41,079 nt of DNA from Deltaproteobacteria bacterium (GTDB lineage: Bacteria > Desulfobacterota > DSM-4660 > Desulfatiglandales > B25-G16), in contig CP070704.1 of NCBI GenBank assembly GCA_020349945.1, positions 2,214,014 through 2,255,092 of the forward strand, given 5' to 3'. Under the pieces are notes generated by a model, which saw only the letters and a program-made list of their open reading frames with translations, ran no database searches and was not told the origin of the DNA. Shown here piece after piece: positions 31,433 to 40,277 of this stretch (position 1 is its first letter; each line of letters opens with the position of its first letter). A program made the translations under genes and the position numbers.

Positions 31433-32881
31433 TTAGAATCTGAGAGGTACTGTCTTCCAAAAATAGCCAACAATACCACCTTTTTCATCAACGTATCTTC
31501 TCCTAAAGCTCATCTCAACGGGCATACCGATCTCCATTGATTCAAGATCACAATCCGTAACATCAAACCAGTACCTGCCACCTCCATCAAAATCAATAAC
31601 CGCATATATCCCCGGCGGATCGGGTGTAAAGGCCAGGAGATCGGCAGTAAAGCTAAAGACCTCCCCTTTCTTATCAGAAAACCTGTAGGGCTGCATCTCA
31701 TCAATTGCCCCGCAATCAGGATTAACGCATACCCTTTGCGCAGGATATTGTGGTGTTCCGCATTTTTTGCACCGGGTTCCGCACAGGCCTAATATCTCTC
31801 TCCTGTCTCTCCATATCAAAGACAGGGCAGTGTAAGCTATGGCTTCACCCCTGATTCCTCCTTCTGGTGAAATAAGATTCCTAAACGCAAGATATTTCTC
31901 ATAACTCGTAAGTTGCCTTTTTGACTCTAAATACCTTTTAATGCCTTTCTTTTGACCCTTTACCTTCTCTATCTCTTCTGTCACTTGGAATAAGACGGCG
32001 TCACTCCCATTACCAAACCCGGCTACAATCACCTTGTCTCCAGGTTTTGATGCTTCAAGTGCCGAGATCAATATCATTAAGGGGTATGCTGTGCCAGTAT
32101 TTCCCATAACACCCATCAGGTGATCCTGAATCTGATCTGATTCAAACCCCATTCTTTTGCATAGTGACGCATGGTCCCTGGGGTACATTCCAGGGAAGAT
32201 CACCTTAGCTATATCCTTTGGGTAGAGATTACACTTAGAAAGAAGCCCTGAGATGGCCTCTGGTATAAATTTTCTATAGCCCTCCTCCCTTCCAAATCTA
32301 TCCTCCCAGGACCTGTCAGTCTTGTCACCCTCTGTCCTCCAATGATCAGGAAAATCATAGGATACACTGTAGGAGCCTTCGCAGCTTGCAATTACCCCTT
32401 CCTTTCCTAACAACAGGGATGCCGCACCATCGCTAAAACTAAGTTCTTGAGAACTGCCGGGTTTACCTACCCTGACATCTGATGCACATAAGAGGATACT
32501 ATTGGCTGAGCCAGCGCCAATACAATCAATTGCGGCAATCAATGCAGATGTACCCGCACTGGTGGAGTCGGTAAAATCCGCCGTTCTGATCTGGCTCTTC
32601 AGGTCTAAGGTGGTTCCTATTATATCAGCACACCTTCTTTCCTTGAATGGTGATGTGGTTGTAGCAAGGTAGAGACCATCCAGGTAATCCCTGTCATGTC
32701 CCTCCAAACAGTTCATGGCAGCGGCAACGGCCATGGTTATACTGTCTTCATCAAAGTTCGCTACACACTTTTCTCCCTTCATATAGGTAGCCTGATGGAG
32801 CCAGCCCATGCCCTTGAAGATAATGTCCCTATTTATCCTTTTTAAAGGCAGATAACCACCGTAAGAGACAATACCTTTCAT
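31433..32881 (-). CDS. HMG-CoA-synthase-like protein fused to a DUF35 domain
   Basis: Residues 1-340 have the HMG-CoA synthase/thiolase-like fold: KGIVSYGGYLPLKRINRD, the LATTTSPF strand, DSTSAGTSALIAAIDCIGAG and GVMGNTGTAYPLMILISALE. The canonical catalytic residues are not there: the position of the Glu (TESG) reads TTSP (residues 75-78) and that of the Cys (NACYGGT) reads DSTSAGT (105-111). Residues about 380-482 form a DUF35 unit, with a zinc ribbon (CGTRCKKCG, CVNPDCG) and an OB-fold (GEVFSFTADLLAFTPDPPGI). Archaeal HMG-CoA synthase, thiolase and DUF35 are separate proteins in one complex; here two are fused. AAAGGAGGTC before the ATG supports the start. It probably serves as the scaffold or acyl-channel partner of the thiolase at 30211, rather than making HMG-CoA. 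Confidence 0.85.
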   Translation of the reverse strand: MKGIVSYGGYLPLKRINRDIIFKGMGWLHQATYMKGEKCVANFDEDSITMAVAAAMNCLEGHDRDYLDGLYLATTTSPFKERRCADIIGTTLDLKSQIRTADFTDSTSAGTSALIAAIDCIGAGSANSILLCASDVRVGKPGSSQELSFSDGAASLLLGKEGVIASCEGSYSVSYDFPDHWRTEGDKTDRSWEDRFGREEGYRKFIPEAISGLLSKCNLYPKDIAKVIFPGMYPRDHASLCKRMGFESDQIQDHLMGVMGNTGTAYPLMILISALEASKPGDKVIVAGFGNGSDAVLFQVTEEIEKVKGQKKGIKRYLESKRQLTSYEKYLAFRNLISPEGGIRGEAIAYTALSLIWRDRREILGLCGTRCKKCGTPQYPAQRVCVNPDCGAIDEMQPYRFSDKKGEVFSFTADLLAFTPDPPGIYAVIDFDGGGRYWFDVTDCDLESMEIGMPVEMSFRRRYVDEKGGIVGYFWKTVPLRF

Positions 32882-32955
32882 CTTAATTGACCTCCTTTCT
32901 TATTACCAATTTAGGTATGGTTCTCATATTTCTCTCTTTGCGTAACATATGCTAT

Positions 32956-32984
32956 TTTATATAGATATAGCCTGTTCCTGTCAT
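32956..32984 (-). promoter_or_regulatory. Candidate promoter for the HMG-CoA-synthase-like gene and those below it
   Basis: On the minus strand ATGACA (32984-32979), 17 bases and TATAAA (32961-32956), about 75 bases before the ATG. It lies in the 301-base gap 32882-33182 that separates the first thiolase/DUF35 pair from the rest of the run, which may therefore be two transcripts. Nothing else is recognised in that gap. Confidence 0.5.
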
Positions 32985-33182
32985 GCCATAAGTATTTTGA
33001 ACAACTACACTCTCAAACTGCCGCACCTGCAACGGATTAAGCCATGAAATGGTCTTTTTTCCTGATGCCTTAAGTAATAGGCCGAAAAGGATGGTTGGAT
33101 AAGGGAAATGAATGTAAAACAGAGAGAACTACTCGCTACAATTCTCAATGGGTCCGCCCTTGATAAATATTAAAGGGTCTCC

Positions 33183-33614
33183 TTAAGGCATTTTGAAGAC
33201 ATAGCTAAGCTGACCATTTGGAAGGGTATCCACCTCCGTTCTTAACTCCATCCCCACATTCAGGTCTTCATAGGGTATATCCTTTGATATCTTACCAAAG
33301 ACCTTATATTCACCATAATCCAGGAGGGCAATAGTATAAGGAAGGTCATCCTCAAATCCGGCCGGCCCATAGTTTAATTGACTAAAGCTTAGCAGTCTTC
33401 CGGTACCGGAAATCTCGAACCATTCCGTATCACTACGAAGGCACCTGAAACAATCCGATCTCGGAGGAAAGTAGATAGCCCCGCACTCCTTACATCTGGT
33501 ACCCATGACCTTGCCCTCCTCGAGATAGCCTATGAAATCATTCGCCCTGGTGATAGCCGTAAAGCTTATTCTACCGAATCTTTTAAATCTATCATCCGCC
33601 TCCTTTTTAGCCAC
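33183..33614 (-). CDS. DUF35 zinc-ribbon/OB-fold protein, thiolase partner
   Basis: This 143-residue protein has a zinc ribbon (RCKECGAIYFPPRSDCFRCL) followed by an OB-fold, with SGTGRLLSFSQLNYGPAGF and LDYGEYKVFGKI. It is the type of partner found with thiolase-fold enzymes, for example BbsA with BbsB in anaerobic toluene degradation, where it shapes the acyl-CoA tunnel. The start is GTG at 33614; it is spaced 4 bases after the upstream thiolase stop, with GGGGAGGTGAGG inside the thiolase end as ribosome-binding site. The first 30 residues form a basic helix. It is translationally coupled to the thiolase. Confidence 0.9.
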   Translation of the reverse strand: MAKKEADDRFKRFGRISFTAITRANDFIGYLEEGKVMGTRCKECGAIYFPPRSDCFRCLRSDTEWFEISGTGRLLSFSQLNYGPAGFEDDLPYTIALLDYGEYKVFGKISKDIPYEDLNVGMELRTEVDTLPNGQLSYVFKMP

Positions 33615-33618
33615 TCCC

Positions 33619-34785
33619 TCACCTCCCCAATATGGTCACATTTCCATAGAGACCGACACCACCAATATTGTGGACTAAACCAATCTCCGGATTTTTAACC
33701 TGCATCTCCCCACCCTCTCTCCTCAGTTGCAGTACTATTGTCCTAATCTGTGAACCTCCTGTTGCCCCAATGGGATGTCCTTTAGATAAAAGGCCACCGT
33801 CTATGTTAACAGGGATACTTCCCTCTCTATAAGTCTCCTTAGATGTGATCAGATCCCTTCCTTCACCAGGCTTAGCAAACCCTAAGTCCTCATATGCCAT
33901 CAGCTCGGCAATAGTGAAGCAATCGTGTACCTCGGCCACATCGATATCTCTTGGGGTAACCCCGGCCATTTCATATGCCTGTTTTCCTGCCTCAATACCC
34001 ACGCTCAATCCAGTCAAAAGGTCCCTGCCTGCCATATTAACCGCCTCAGAGGCTGCCCCGAGGCCGAGTATCCAGACAGGCTTATCACACATGGCCTTGG
34101 CATTTTCCTCATTTGCTACGATGATACAGGAACTACCGTCTGCGTTCGCACAGCAATCTCCAACCCTTAAAGGTTTAGCGACGGTAACAGACATAGTGCT
34201 TTCAGGATCAGTGAACATATCAAGGGTTACAGGCCTTCTATAGACGGCCTTCTGATTCATCTGACCATAAGTAGCTGCCTTAACCCGTATTCTAGCCAGA
34301 TCTTCCTGTGTTGTTCCATAGCGAGCCATATGGGCTCGAGCATACATAGCATAATAGGCTGGCATCATAGTGCCAAAAGGGGATTCCCACTGAATATCAG
34401 CCCCTCTTCCCATCCTCTCCTGGGACTCGCTGGATGAGATTTCTGACATCTTCTGGAAGCCGATAATGGCAATAATATCATGTAGGCCTGATTTAATCAT
34501 GGAATAGGCCATCCTTAAGGCAGTACTGCTTGAAGAACAGATGGATTCAACACAAAATGTAGGCTGAGGGATAAGGCCAAGATATTCAGCAATCACCCCG
34601 GCGGGAGATCTTTGCTTATCGTATTCAGGGGCAGATGCGATTATAGAGGCATCAACATCTTTTATCTGTATCCTTGCATCCTCCATGGCCTCCTTAAACC
34701 CTTCAAAGGCAAGTTCCCTGATCGAGCCTGGGTATCCCCTTACAAAATTGCTCTGCCCAACACCAATAATTCCAACCCTTCCCAC
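33619..34785 (-). CDS. Thiolase-fold acyl-CoA acyltransferase (SCP-x/BbsB-like)
   Basis: This 388-residue thiolase starts MGRVGIIGVGQSNFVRGYPG. Nucleophile Cys83 is in VESICSSSSTALRMAYSMIK, AEVHDCFTIAELMAYEDLG carries HDCF, and LSKGHPIGATGGSQIRT the catalytic histidine; GLVHNIGGVGLYGN ends the protein. All residues for thiolysis are present. It forms a tight pair with the DUF35 protein downstream and is the first gene of the minus-strand run, so it may catalyse the final cleavage of a beta-ketoacyl-CoA in an aryl- or branched-acyl pathway. It is clearly distinct from the thiolase at 30211. Confidence 0.92.
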   Translation of the reverse strand: MGRVGIIGVGQSNFVRGYPGSIRELAFEGFKEAMEDARIQIKDVDASIIASAPEYDKQRSPAGVIAEYLGLIPQPTFCVESICSSSSTALRMAYSMIKSGLHDIIAIIGFQKMSEISSSESQERMGRGADIQWESPFGTMMPAYYAMYARAHMARYGTTQEDLARIRVKAATYGQMNQKAVYRRPVTLDMFTDPESTMSVTVAKPLRVGDCCANADGSSCIIVANEENAKAMCDKPVWILGLGAASEAVNMAGRDLLTGLSVGIEAGKQAYEMAGVTPRDIDVAEVHDCFTIAELMAYEDLGFAKPGEGRDLITSKETYREGSIPVNIDGGLLSKGHPIGATGGSQIRTIVLQLRREGGEMQVKNPEIGLVHNIGGVGLYGNVTILGR

Positions 34786-34980
34786 AATTATTCCTTTCCT
34801 TTAACCTTATCTAGTTCTCCTTTTTGTGATTGTTGGGCGCCCCTGGAGCCCCGCATCCGGTAGGTGAAATCCTGAAGCTCTGGTCACGTCGCTGTTGGCG
34901 CATCTGTGAAGGGGGTCACATGAAGGAAATTTACACAGTCCCATGAAGACATCACTGATGAACGCTTACAAAGAGAAATT

Positions 34981-35553
34981 TCATCCTCCAGCCTTAAATC
35001 TTAGCGGATTTTCTGTAGCCAGCAAGAAATACAAGCTGAGGGCCATAACGGTCTGACCGTGGTTTATCTCTCCACTGCGGATCATCTCCGGAATCCTTTG
35101 AAGCTCTACTAGATATACCTCTATATCCTCTGCCAGATCAATGCTAGGTTCAGCTATCCTTTTTACTCCCCTTGCCAGATAAGTCAGCCCAACATTATTC
35201 AGGACTGCAGGCTGTGGATAGATCCTTGTTAGAAGAGAAAGATCCCCTGCACTATATCCAGTCTCTTCTAAGAGTTCTCTCCTGGCAGTTTTTTCTGGGC
35301 TGAGATCAGCCTTATCTATTAATCCGCCGGGTAATTCCAAAAAGATGCGGGCACAACCGTGCCTGTATTGTCTGATCATGACGATTTGATCATCAGGCGT
35401 AATAGGTATAATCTGAACCCAATTTGGAAGATCAATAACATAAAAATTGTGCTCCTGGCCTGTCCTTGGAGAACGACAGCGATTTATCCTAATACAAAAA
35501 AGGCCCATATCAGGCCCCTTAGTTGATTCGATTATCGGCCATGGATTTATCAT
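34981..35553 (-). CDS. Nudix hydrolase, ADP-ribose pyrophosphatase-like
   Basis: This 190-residue protein has a complete Nudix box: GGLIDKADLSPEKTARRELL then EETGYSAG, matching GX5EX7REUXEEXGU apart from Asp or Lys at the first variable acidic position. The preceding VIMIRQYRHGCARIFLELPG resembles ADP-ribose and sugar-nucleotide pyrophosphatases (NudF-like). AAGAAGG precedes the ATG at a normal distance. It stands alone between the catabolic run and the divergent ppsA and probably hydrolyses ADP-ribose or a related nucleoside diphosphate derivative. Confidence 0.85.
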   Translation of the reverse strand: MINPWPIIESTKGPDMGLFCIRINRCRSPRTGQEHNFYVIDLPNWVQIIPITPDDQIVMIRQYRHGCARIFLELPGGLIDKADLSPEKTARRELLEETGYSAGDLSLLTRIYPQPAVLNNVGLTYLARGVKRIAEPSIDLAEDIEVYLVELQRIPEMIRSGEINHGQTVMALSLYFLLATENPLRFKAGG

Positions 35554-35657
35554 GGGGGTTACCTTCTTAATCAGCTCCCATATCAGATCAAGGCGAGCGA
35601 CTAGCCGCAGAAAGTCTTTAGGGCATTAATGTGCTCTTTTAAACCATTTTTTGCAAA

Positions 35658-35687
35658 TTGACAAGCTCTGAGTATTGATGATATAGA
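35658..35687 (+). promoter_or_regulatory. Candidate sigma-70 promoter for ppsA
   Basis: TTGACA (35658-35663), an 18-base spacer and TATAGA (35682-35687), 29 bases before the ppsA ATG, giving a very short leader. Confidence 0.55.
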
Positions 35688-35716
35688 AAAAATCACGTAT
35701 CAGCAAGGAGACTGCC

Positions 35717-38140
35717 ATGGAATCAGACAGGGCACAGAGGCTTGTCCTGTGGTTTGATGAGATCACTATAGATGATGTGCCCCTGGTGGGAGGCAAGAAT
35801 GCATCCCTGGGGGAGATGTACCAACACCTTTCCTCCAAGGGTGTCAATATCCCCTGGGGATTTGCCATCACCGCCTATGCCTACCGGTATCTCATTCAGG
35901 AGGCTCACATAGAGGAGGCCATCAGGGATGCCTTAGAGGGCCTCAACACCCATGACATGGAAAACCTGCGGGAGCGGGGAGAGCAGGTCAGGTCTCTCAT
36001 CAGGCACACGGAGTTTCCCCCTGAGCTCACCGAGGCCATAGTGGATAGTTACCAACGAATGGAGCAGCACTATGGTCAAGGGGTTGATGTAGCGGTGAGA
36101 TCCTCTGCAACAGCAGAGGATCTGCCTGATGCATCCTTTGCAGGCCAGCAGGAGACCTTCCTCAATATCACAGGCGAGGATCCCCTGATTGATGCCTGCA
36201 AGCGCTGTTTTGCCAGCCTCTTTACCAACCGCGCCATCTCATACCGCCACGATAAGGGCTTTGGACAGACTGATGTGTATCTCTCCATTGCGGTTCAAAA
36301 GATGGTCAGGGCTGATCAGGCCAGTGCCGGGGTGATCTTCTCTATTGATACCGAGACAGGCTTCAGGGATGTGGTCTTTATCACGGCCTCCTATGGGCTC
36401 GGGGAAAACGTGGTAAAGGGTGCAATCAACCCGGATGAATACTATGTCTTTAAGCCAACCCTGCGGCAGGGAAAACGGCCTATCGTGGAAAAACGACTGG
36501 GCGGAAAGCACCTCAAGATGATCTATACCGATGACCTCCAGCAGCCCACCAAGGACATTGAAACCACAGAAGAGGAGAGACATCGCTTTACCCTTGAAGA
36601 TGATGATATCCTCACCCTCGCACGGTGGGCCTGTATTATCGAGGATCACTACCAGAAGCCTATGGACATTGAGTGGGCCAAGGATGGCTCCCACGGGCAG
36701 CTCTTTGTCGTGCAGGCACGGCCAGAGACCGTGCACTCCCAGCACGCAGACAACACCATAGAGACCTATGTGATGAAGCAGACAGGCACGGTCCTGCTCA
36801 CTGGCCAGGCAGTAGGCAGTAAGATCGGCCAGGGGCGTGCCCATATCATAGAGGACAGCTCCCATATCGGTGAGTTTCAGCAAGGTGAGGTGCTGGTGAC
36901 CACCATGACCGATCCTGACTGGGAACCCATCATGAAGATCGCCGCTGCCATTGTCACCAACAAGGGAGGCCGCACCTGCCATGCGGCCATCATCTCCCGG
37001 GAACTCGGCATCCCCTGTATCATTGGAACAGAGCATGCCACCAAGACACTTACCACCGGACAACCCATTACGGTTTCCTGTGCCCAGGGGGATATCGGCA
37101 ATGTCTATGAGGGGCTGTTGAACTTTGAGGTTGAACGGCTTGACCTTGATCAGATCCCCCGGACCAGGACAAAGATCATGATGAACGTGGGGATCCCGGA
37201 GAACGCCTTCAAGGAGGCCCAGATCCCCAACGATGGGGTCGGGCTTGCACGGGAGGAATTCATCATCAACTCCCACATCGGTATCCATCCCCTTGCCCTC
37301 ATCAACTATGAGGAGCTCAAGAGGAGCAGTGAGCCTGAAACCCGCCAGATCGTTCAAAAGATCGATGAGCTCACAGCTGCCTATGAGGGGAGCAAGGAGG
37401 AGTTCTTTATCGACAGGCTTGCCATGGGTATTGGCAGGATCGGGGCAGCCTTCTACCCCCATGATGTCATTGTTCGGCTCTCGGATTTCAAGACCAATGA
37501 ATACGCCAACCTCATTGGCGGACACCTCTATGAACCGGTAGAGAGCAACCCCATGATAGGCTGGAGGGGGGCCTCCCGGTACTATGATGAGAAATTCAGG
37601 CAGGCATTTGGCCTCGAGTGCAAGGCATTGCTCAGGGCCAGGGATGAGATGGGCCTGACCAACATCAAGGTCATGGTGCCATTTTGCAGGACACCTGAGG
37701 AGGGAGAGAAGGTCATTAAGGCCATGGCTGACTTTGGGCTGGTGCGAGGGGAAAATAGCCTCGAGTTCTATGTGATGTGCGAGATCCCCAGCAATGTCAT
37801 CTCTGCAGACAGGTTTGCCGATATCTTTGACGGGTTCTCCATCGGCTCAAATGACCTCACCCAGTTAACCCTCGGCCTTGACAGGGACAGTGACCTGGTC
37901 GCCCACATCTTTGATGAGAGAAATGATGCAGTCAAGGCCATGGTACGAGAGGTGATTGCGGTTGCACGACGGAGGGGAAGGAAGATCGGCATCTGTGGTC
38001 AGGCACCCAGTGATTTTCCGGAGTTTGCCACCTTCCTGGTGGAATGTGGCATTGACTCAATCAGCCTGATACCTGACACCGTGGTCAAGACACGGCTTGC
38101 CGTTGCCAAGAAGGAGCAGGAGATGGGGGTAAAGGTCTAA
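35717..38140 (+). CDS. ppsA: Phosphoenolpyruvate synthase
   Basis: PpsA converts pyruvate, ATP and water to phosphoenolpyruvate, AMP and phosphate, the entry to gluconeogenesis from C2/C3 products. The 807-residue protein has the ATP-grasp N-terminal domain (VGGKNASLGEMYQHLSSKG, VAVRSSATAEDLPDASFAGQ), the phosphohistidine domain with His422 in TNKGGRTCHAAIISRELGIP, and the C-terminal TIM barrel (FYVMCEIPSNVISADRFADI, GSNDLTQLTLGLDRDSD). GICGQAPSDFPEFATFLVE holds the conserved C-terminal cysteine. Length matches E. coli PpsA. AAGGAG precedes the ATG. Its position beside a catabolic run that would yield acetyl-CoA and pyruvate makes physiological sense. Confidence 0.97.
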   Translation: MESDRAQRLVLWFDEITIDDVPLVGGKNASLGEMYQHLSSKGVNIPWGFAITAYAYRYLIQEAHIEEAIRDALEGLNTHDMENLRERGEQVRSLIRHTEFPPELTEAIVDSYQRMEQHYGQGVDVAVRSSATAEDLPDASFAGQQETFLNITGEDPLIDACKRCFASLFTNRAISYRHDKGFGQTDVYLSIAVQKMVRADQASAGVIFSIDTETGFRDVVFITASYGLGENVVKGAINPDEYYVFKPTLRQGKRPIVEKRLGGKHLKMIYTDDLQQPTKDIETTEEERHRFTLEDDDILTLARWACIIEDHYQKPMDIEWAKDGSHGQLFVVQARPETVHSQHADNTIETYVMKQTGTVLLTGQAVGSKIGQGRAHIIEDSSHIGEFQQGEVLVTTMTDPDWEPIMKIAAAIVTNKGGRTCHAAIISRELGIPCIIGTEHATKTLTTGQPITVSCAQGDIGNVYEGLLNFEVERLDLDQIPRTRTKIMMNVGIPENAFKEAQIPNDGVGLAREEFIINSHIGIHPLALINYEELKRSSEPETRQIVQKIDELTAAYEGSKEEFFIDRLAMGIGRIGAAFYPHDVIVRLSDFKTNEYANLIGGHLYEPVESNPMIGWRGASRYYDEKFRQAFGLECKALLRARDEMGLTNIKVMVPFCRTPEEGEKVIKAMADFGLVRGENSLEFYVMCEIPSNVISADRFADIFDGFSIGSNDLTQLTLGLDRDSDLVAHIFDERNDAVKAMVREVIAVARRRGRKIGICGQAPSDFPEFATFLVECGIDSISLIPDTVVKTRLAVAKKEQEMGVKV

Positions 38141-38174
38141 AAAGGGCCAAATGATTTTATGATTATTATATGAT

Positions 38175-39374
38175 ATGCTCAAAATGAAACACGAGGATAA
38201 AACTAAAAAAGGGCAACCCATAAATGAATTGATGGAACTGCGCCAAAGGATTACCCAATTAGAGCAAGAACGCAAACGAGCCGAGGATACACTTAGAAAA
38301 AGCGAGGAGAAACTAAAGAATATATTGCACGGCTCACCTATTCCAACATTTGTCATTGATAACAATCATAGGGTTACTTACTGGAATAGGGCATTGGAGG
38401 TATACAGTGGGATCAAGGCAAAGGACATAGTTGGCAGTGACCGGCAGTGGAAGGCCTTCTACAATGAAAAGAGGCCGTGCATGGCTGATTTGCTGGTAGA
38501 TGGCAAGACAGAAGATATTCCCCAATGGTATCCAGGAAAGTATAGGGCCTCTGATCTGATAGAGGGGGCACATGAGGGCATAGATTATTTTCCCCAGCTG
38601 AGCCACGAAGGGAAATGGCTCTATTTTACAGCAGCCCCACTGAGGGATTCGGGTGGAAGATTCATTGGGGCCGTAGAAACACTTCAAGATATAACAGAGA
38701 CAAAAAAGTCCGAGGAACAGATAAGGGTGTTATCGAGACAGAACATAGAGATCCAGGAAAGGGAGAGGGAGTCTTTATCAAGGGAGATTCATGATAACAT
38801 TGGTCAGCTATTAGTCTCATTAAAGATGGGTCTTTCCATGACGTATAAAAAGATACCGAAAGAACTCTCTACCATAAAGGACCAATTGGGTGAGCTTTCA
38901 TATCTTGTGAACAGAGCGATAAAGGAAATCAGGGAACTCTCCCATGCGCTCCATCCACCTTTGATTGAAGATCTGGGGCTTATACCCGCTCTGGAGGGGC
39001 TTTGTCAAGACTTTAGATCATACTCGGAGATTAAGATTCAATGGAATTTTGAGCAGATTGAAAAACCTCTTCAGTCTGTAACCAATATCACCATATATAG
39101 ATTTTTCCAGGAGGGGTTAAGCAATATTTTAAAACATAGCAGGGCGACAAAGGCATATTTAAGCCTAACACATTCGGATAGTGCGATAAGCGCTGTGATT
39201 GAGGATAATGGCGTAGGATTTGTAGTGGATGATGCCCTTTCGCCTTTACAAAATACAAAGTCCCTCGGCCTCATTAGCATGAGGGAGAGATTGGCCCTCA
39301 TCGGCGGGGAACTAAAGATCATATCGACGCCGCGAAAGGGCACCAAGATTACAGCACGTTTACAAAGGGATTGA
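38175..39374 (+). CDS. PAS-domain sensor histidine kinase (NarL-type)
   Basis: This 399-residue cytoplasmic kinase has no membrane segment. A short coiled coil (residues 18-50) leads to a PAS domain (about 45-175: SPIPTFVIDNNHRVTYWNRA), then a HisKA_3 dimerisation domain with phospho-acceptor His206 in LSREIHDNIGQLLVSLKMGL. A GHKL ATPase domain follows (YRFFQEGLSNILKHSRATKA, VIEDNGVGF, LGLISMRERLALIGG). The PAS domain, next to WYPGKY and EGAHEGIDYFPQLSHEGKW, may bind a small ligand or haem; no cofactor residue is certain. The start has no clear ribosome-binding site, and an in-frame ATG at 38184 is an alternative. The response regulator follows after 4 bases. Confidence 0.9.
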   Translation: MLKMKHEDKTKKGQPINELMELRQRITQLEQERKRAEDTLRKSEEKLKNILHGSPIPTFVIDNNHRVTYWNRALEVYSGIKAKDIVGSDRQWKAFYNEKRPCMADLLVDGKTEDIPQWYPGKYRASDLIEGAHEGIDYFPQLSHEGKWLYFTAAPLRDSGGRFIGAVETLQDITETKKSEEQIRVLSRQNIEIQERERESLSREIHDNIGQLLVSLKMGLSMTYKKIPKELSTIKDQLGELSYLVNRAIKEIRELSHALHPPLIEDLGLIPALEGLCQDFRSYSEIKIQWNFEQIEKPLQSVTNITIYRFFQEGLSNILKHSRATKAYLSLTHSDSAISAVIEDNGVGFVVDDALSPLQNTKSLGLISMRERLALIGGELKIISTPRKGTKITARLQRD

Positions 39375-39378
39375 AGGT

Positions 39379-40047
39379 ATGAGGGAGAAGATAAGAATTG
39401 TTTTGGCTGATGACCACCGGATCTTCCGTAAGGGTCTAAGATCGCTCCTTTCAGAAAAGGAGGGCATCGAGGTTTTGGCAGAGGCTGACGACGGGGATGA
39501 GGCCCTGAAAATGGCAAGAAAATACAGACCAGGAATAGTCATTATGGACATAGGAATGCCGAAGATGGACGGGATAGAGGCCGCCCGCCAGATCAGGGAA
39601 AGACTTCCAGGCACAGAGGTCATTATTCTCTCTATGCATGCCAAGAAGGCATACATCGATGAGGTCTTGAAGGCGGGTGCCAAGGGATATGTTTTAAAGG
39701 ATTCTGATGAGGAAAATCTGATAGCCGCTATCAACACCGTACATAATGGCGGTTACTATCTTGACTCACCCATTGCAGATCAAGTTTTGTCTGATTATTT
39801 CGGGGGCAAAAGAAAAAGAGAGCTAAAGGAACAATCGGATCCCCTCTCAGAGAGGGAAAAGGAGGTGCTGAGGCTCTTGGCTCAAGGTCACTCCAACCAA
39901 GAGGTTGCCGATATCTTATGTATCAGCAGAAAAACGGTAGAAAATCATAGGGCACATATTGTACGTAAAACAGGGGTTCAAGGTCAGGTAGGTCTCACAA
40001 AATATGCCGCCCGTATAGGCCTTATTGATTTAGATCTGTGGAACTAG
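39379..40047 (+). CDS. LuxR/NarL-type response regulator
   Basis: This 222-residue regulator has a receiver domain with DDH at 11-13 and phospho-acceptor Asp57 in IVIMDIGMPKMDGIEAARQI, then KGYVLKDSDEENLIAAINT. The C-terminal LuxR-type helix-turn-helix reads PLSEREKEVLRLLAQGHSNQ and EVADILCISRKTVENHRAHI. It is the partner of the kinase 4 bases upstream. A terminator follows at 40116, so this pair forms its own operon after ppsA. Its targets are unknown; no binding site was identified. Confidence 0.94.
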   Translation: MREKIRIVLADDHRIFRKGLRSLLSEKEGIEVLAEADDGDEALKMARKYRPGIVIMDIGMPKMDGIEAARQIRERLPGTEVIILSMHAKKAYIDEVLKAGAKGYVLKDSDEENLIAAINTVHNGGYYLDSPIADQVLSDYFGGKRKRELKEQSDPLSEREKEVLRLLAQGHSNQEVADILCISRKTVENHRAHIVRKTGVQGQVGLTKYAARIGLIDLDLWN

Positions 40048-40115
40048 ATGAGGTCTCAACATAATTGAGTAGGTATTTCTCCCTATTAGAGGCAGGGAAC
40101 AAGTACACGAGTAAG

Positions 40116-40146
40116 CCACCCCCATTCATAAATGGGTGTGGTTTTT
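40116..40146 (+). terminator. Rho-independent terminator after the two-component pair
   Basis: CCACCCCCATT (40116-40126) pairs with AATGGGTGTGG (40131-40141) with a single mismatch around CATA, followed by TTTTT. It lies about 70 bases after the response-regulator stop. Confidence 0.88.
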
Positions 40147-40277
40147 CTATTTTTGACTAAAATACCTGATTGAGGCTAGCTTTTTAGGTGAATAAACTAT
40201 AAGTTTGGTAAAAAACTGATGAGAATTTAAACTTCAACATAGACTATCCCATATATCATAGAGAACAGGAAGGAAAA

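Noticed and set aside
36239-37525. A 428-codon open frame on the minus strand opposite ppsA
   Set aside because: It has no ribosome-binding site or recognisable domain and mirrors the codon pattern of the well-supported ppsA gene; long antisense frames are common opposite such genes.
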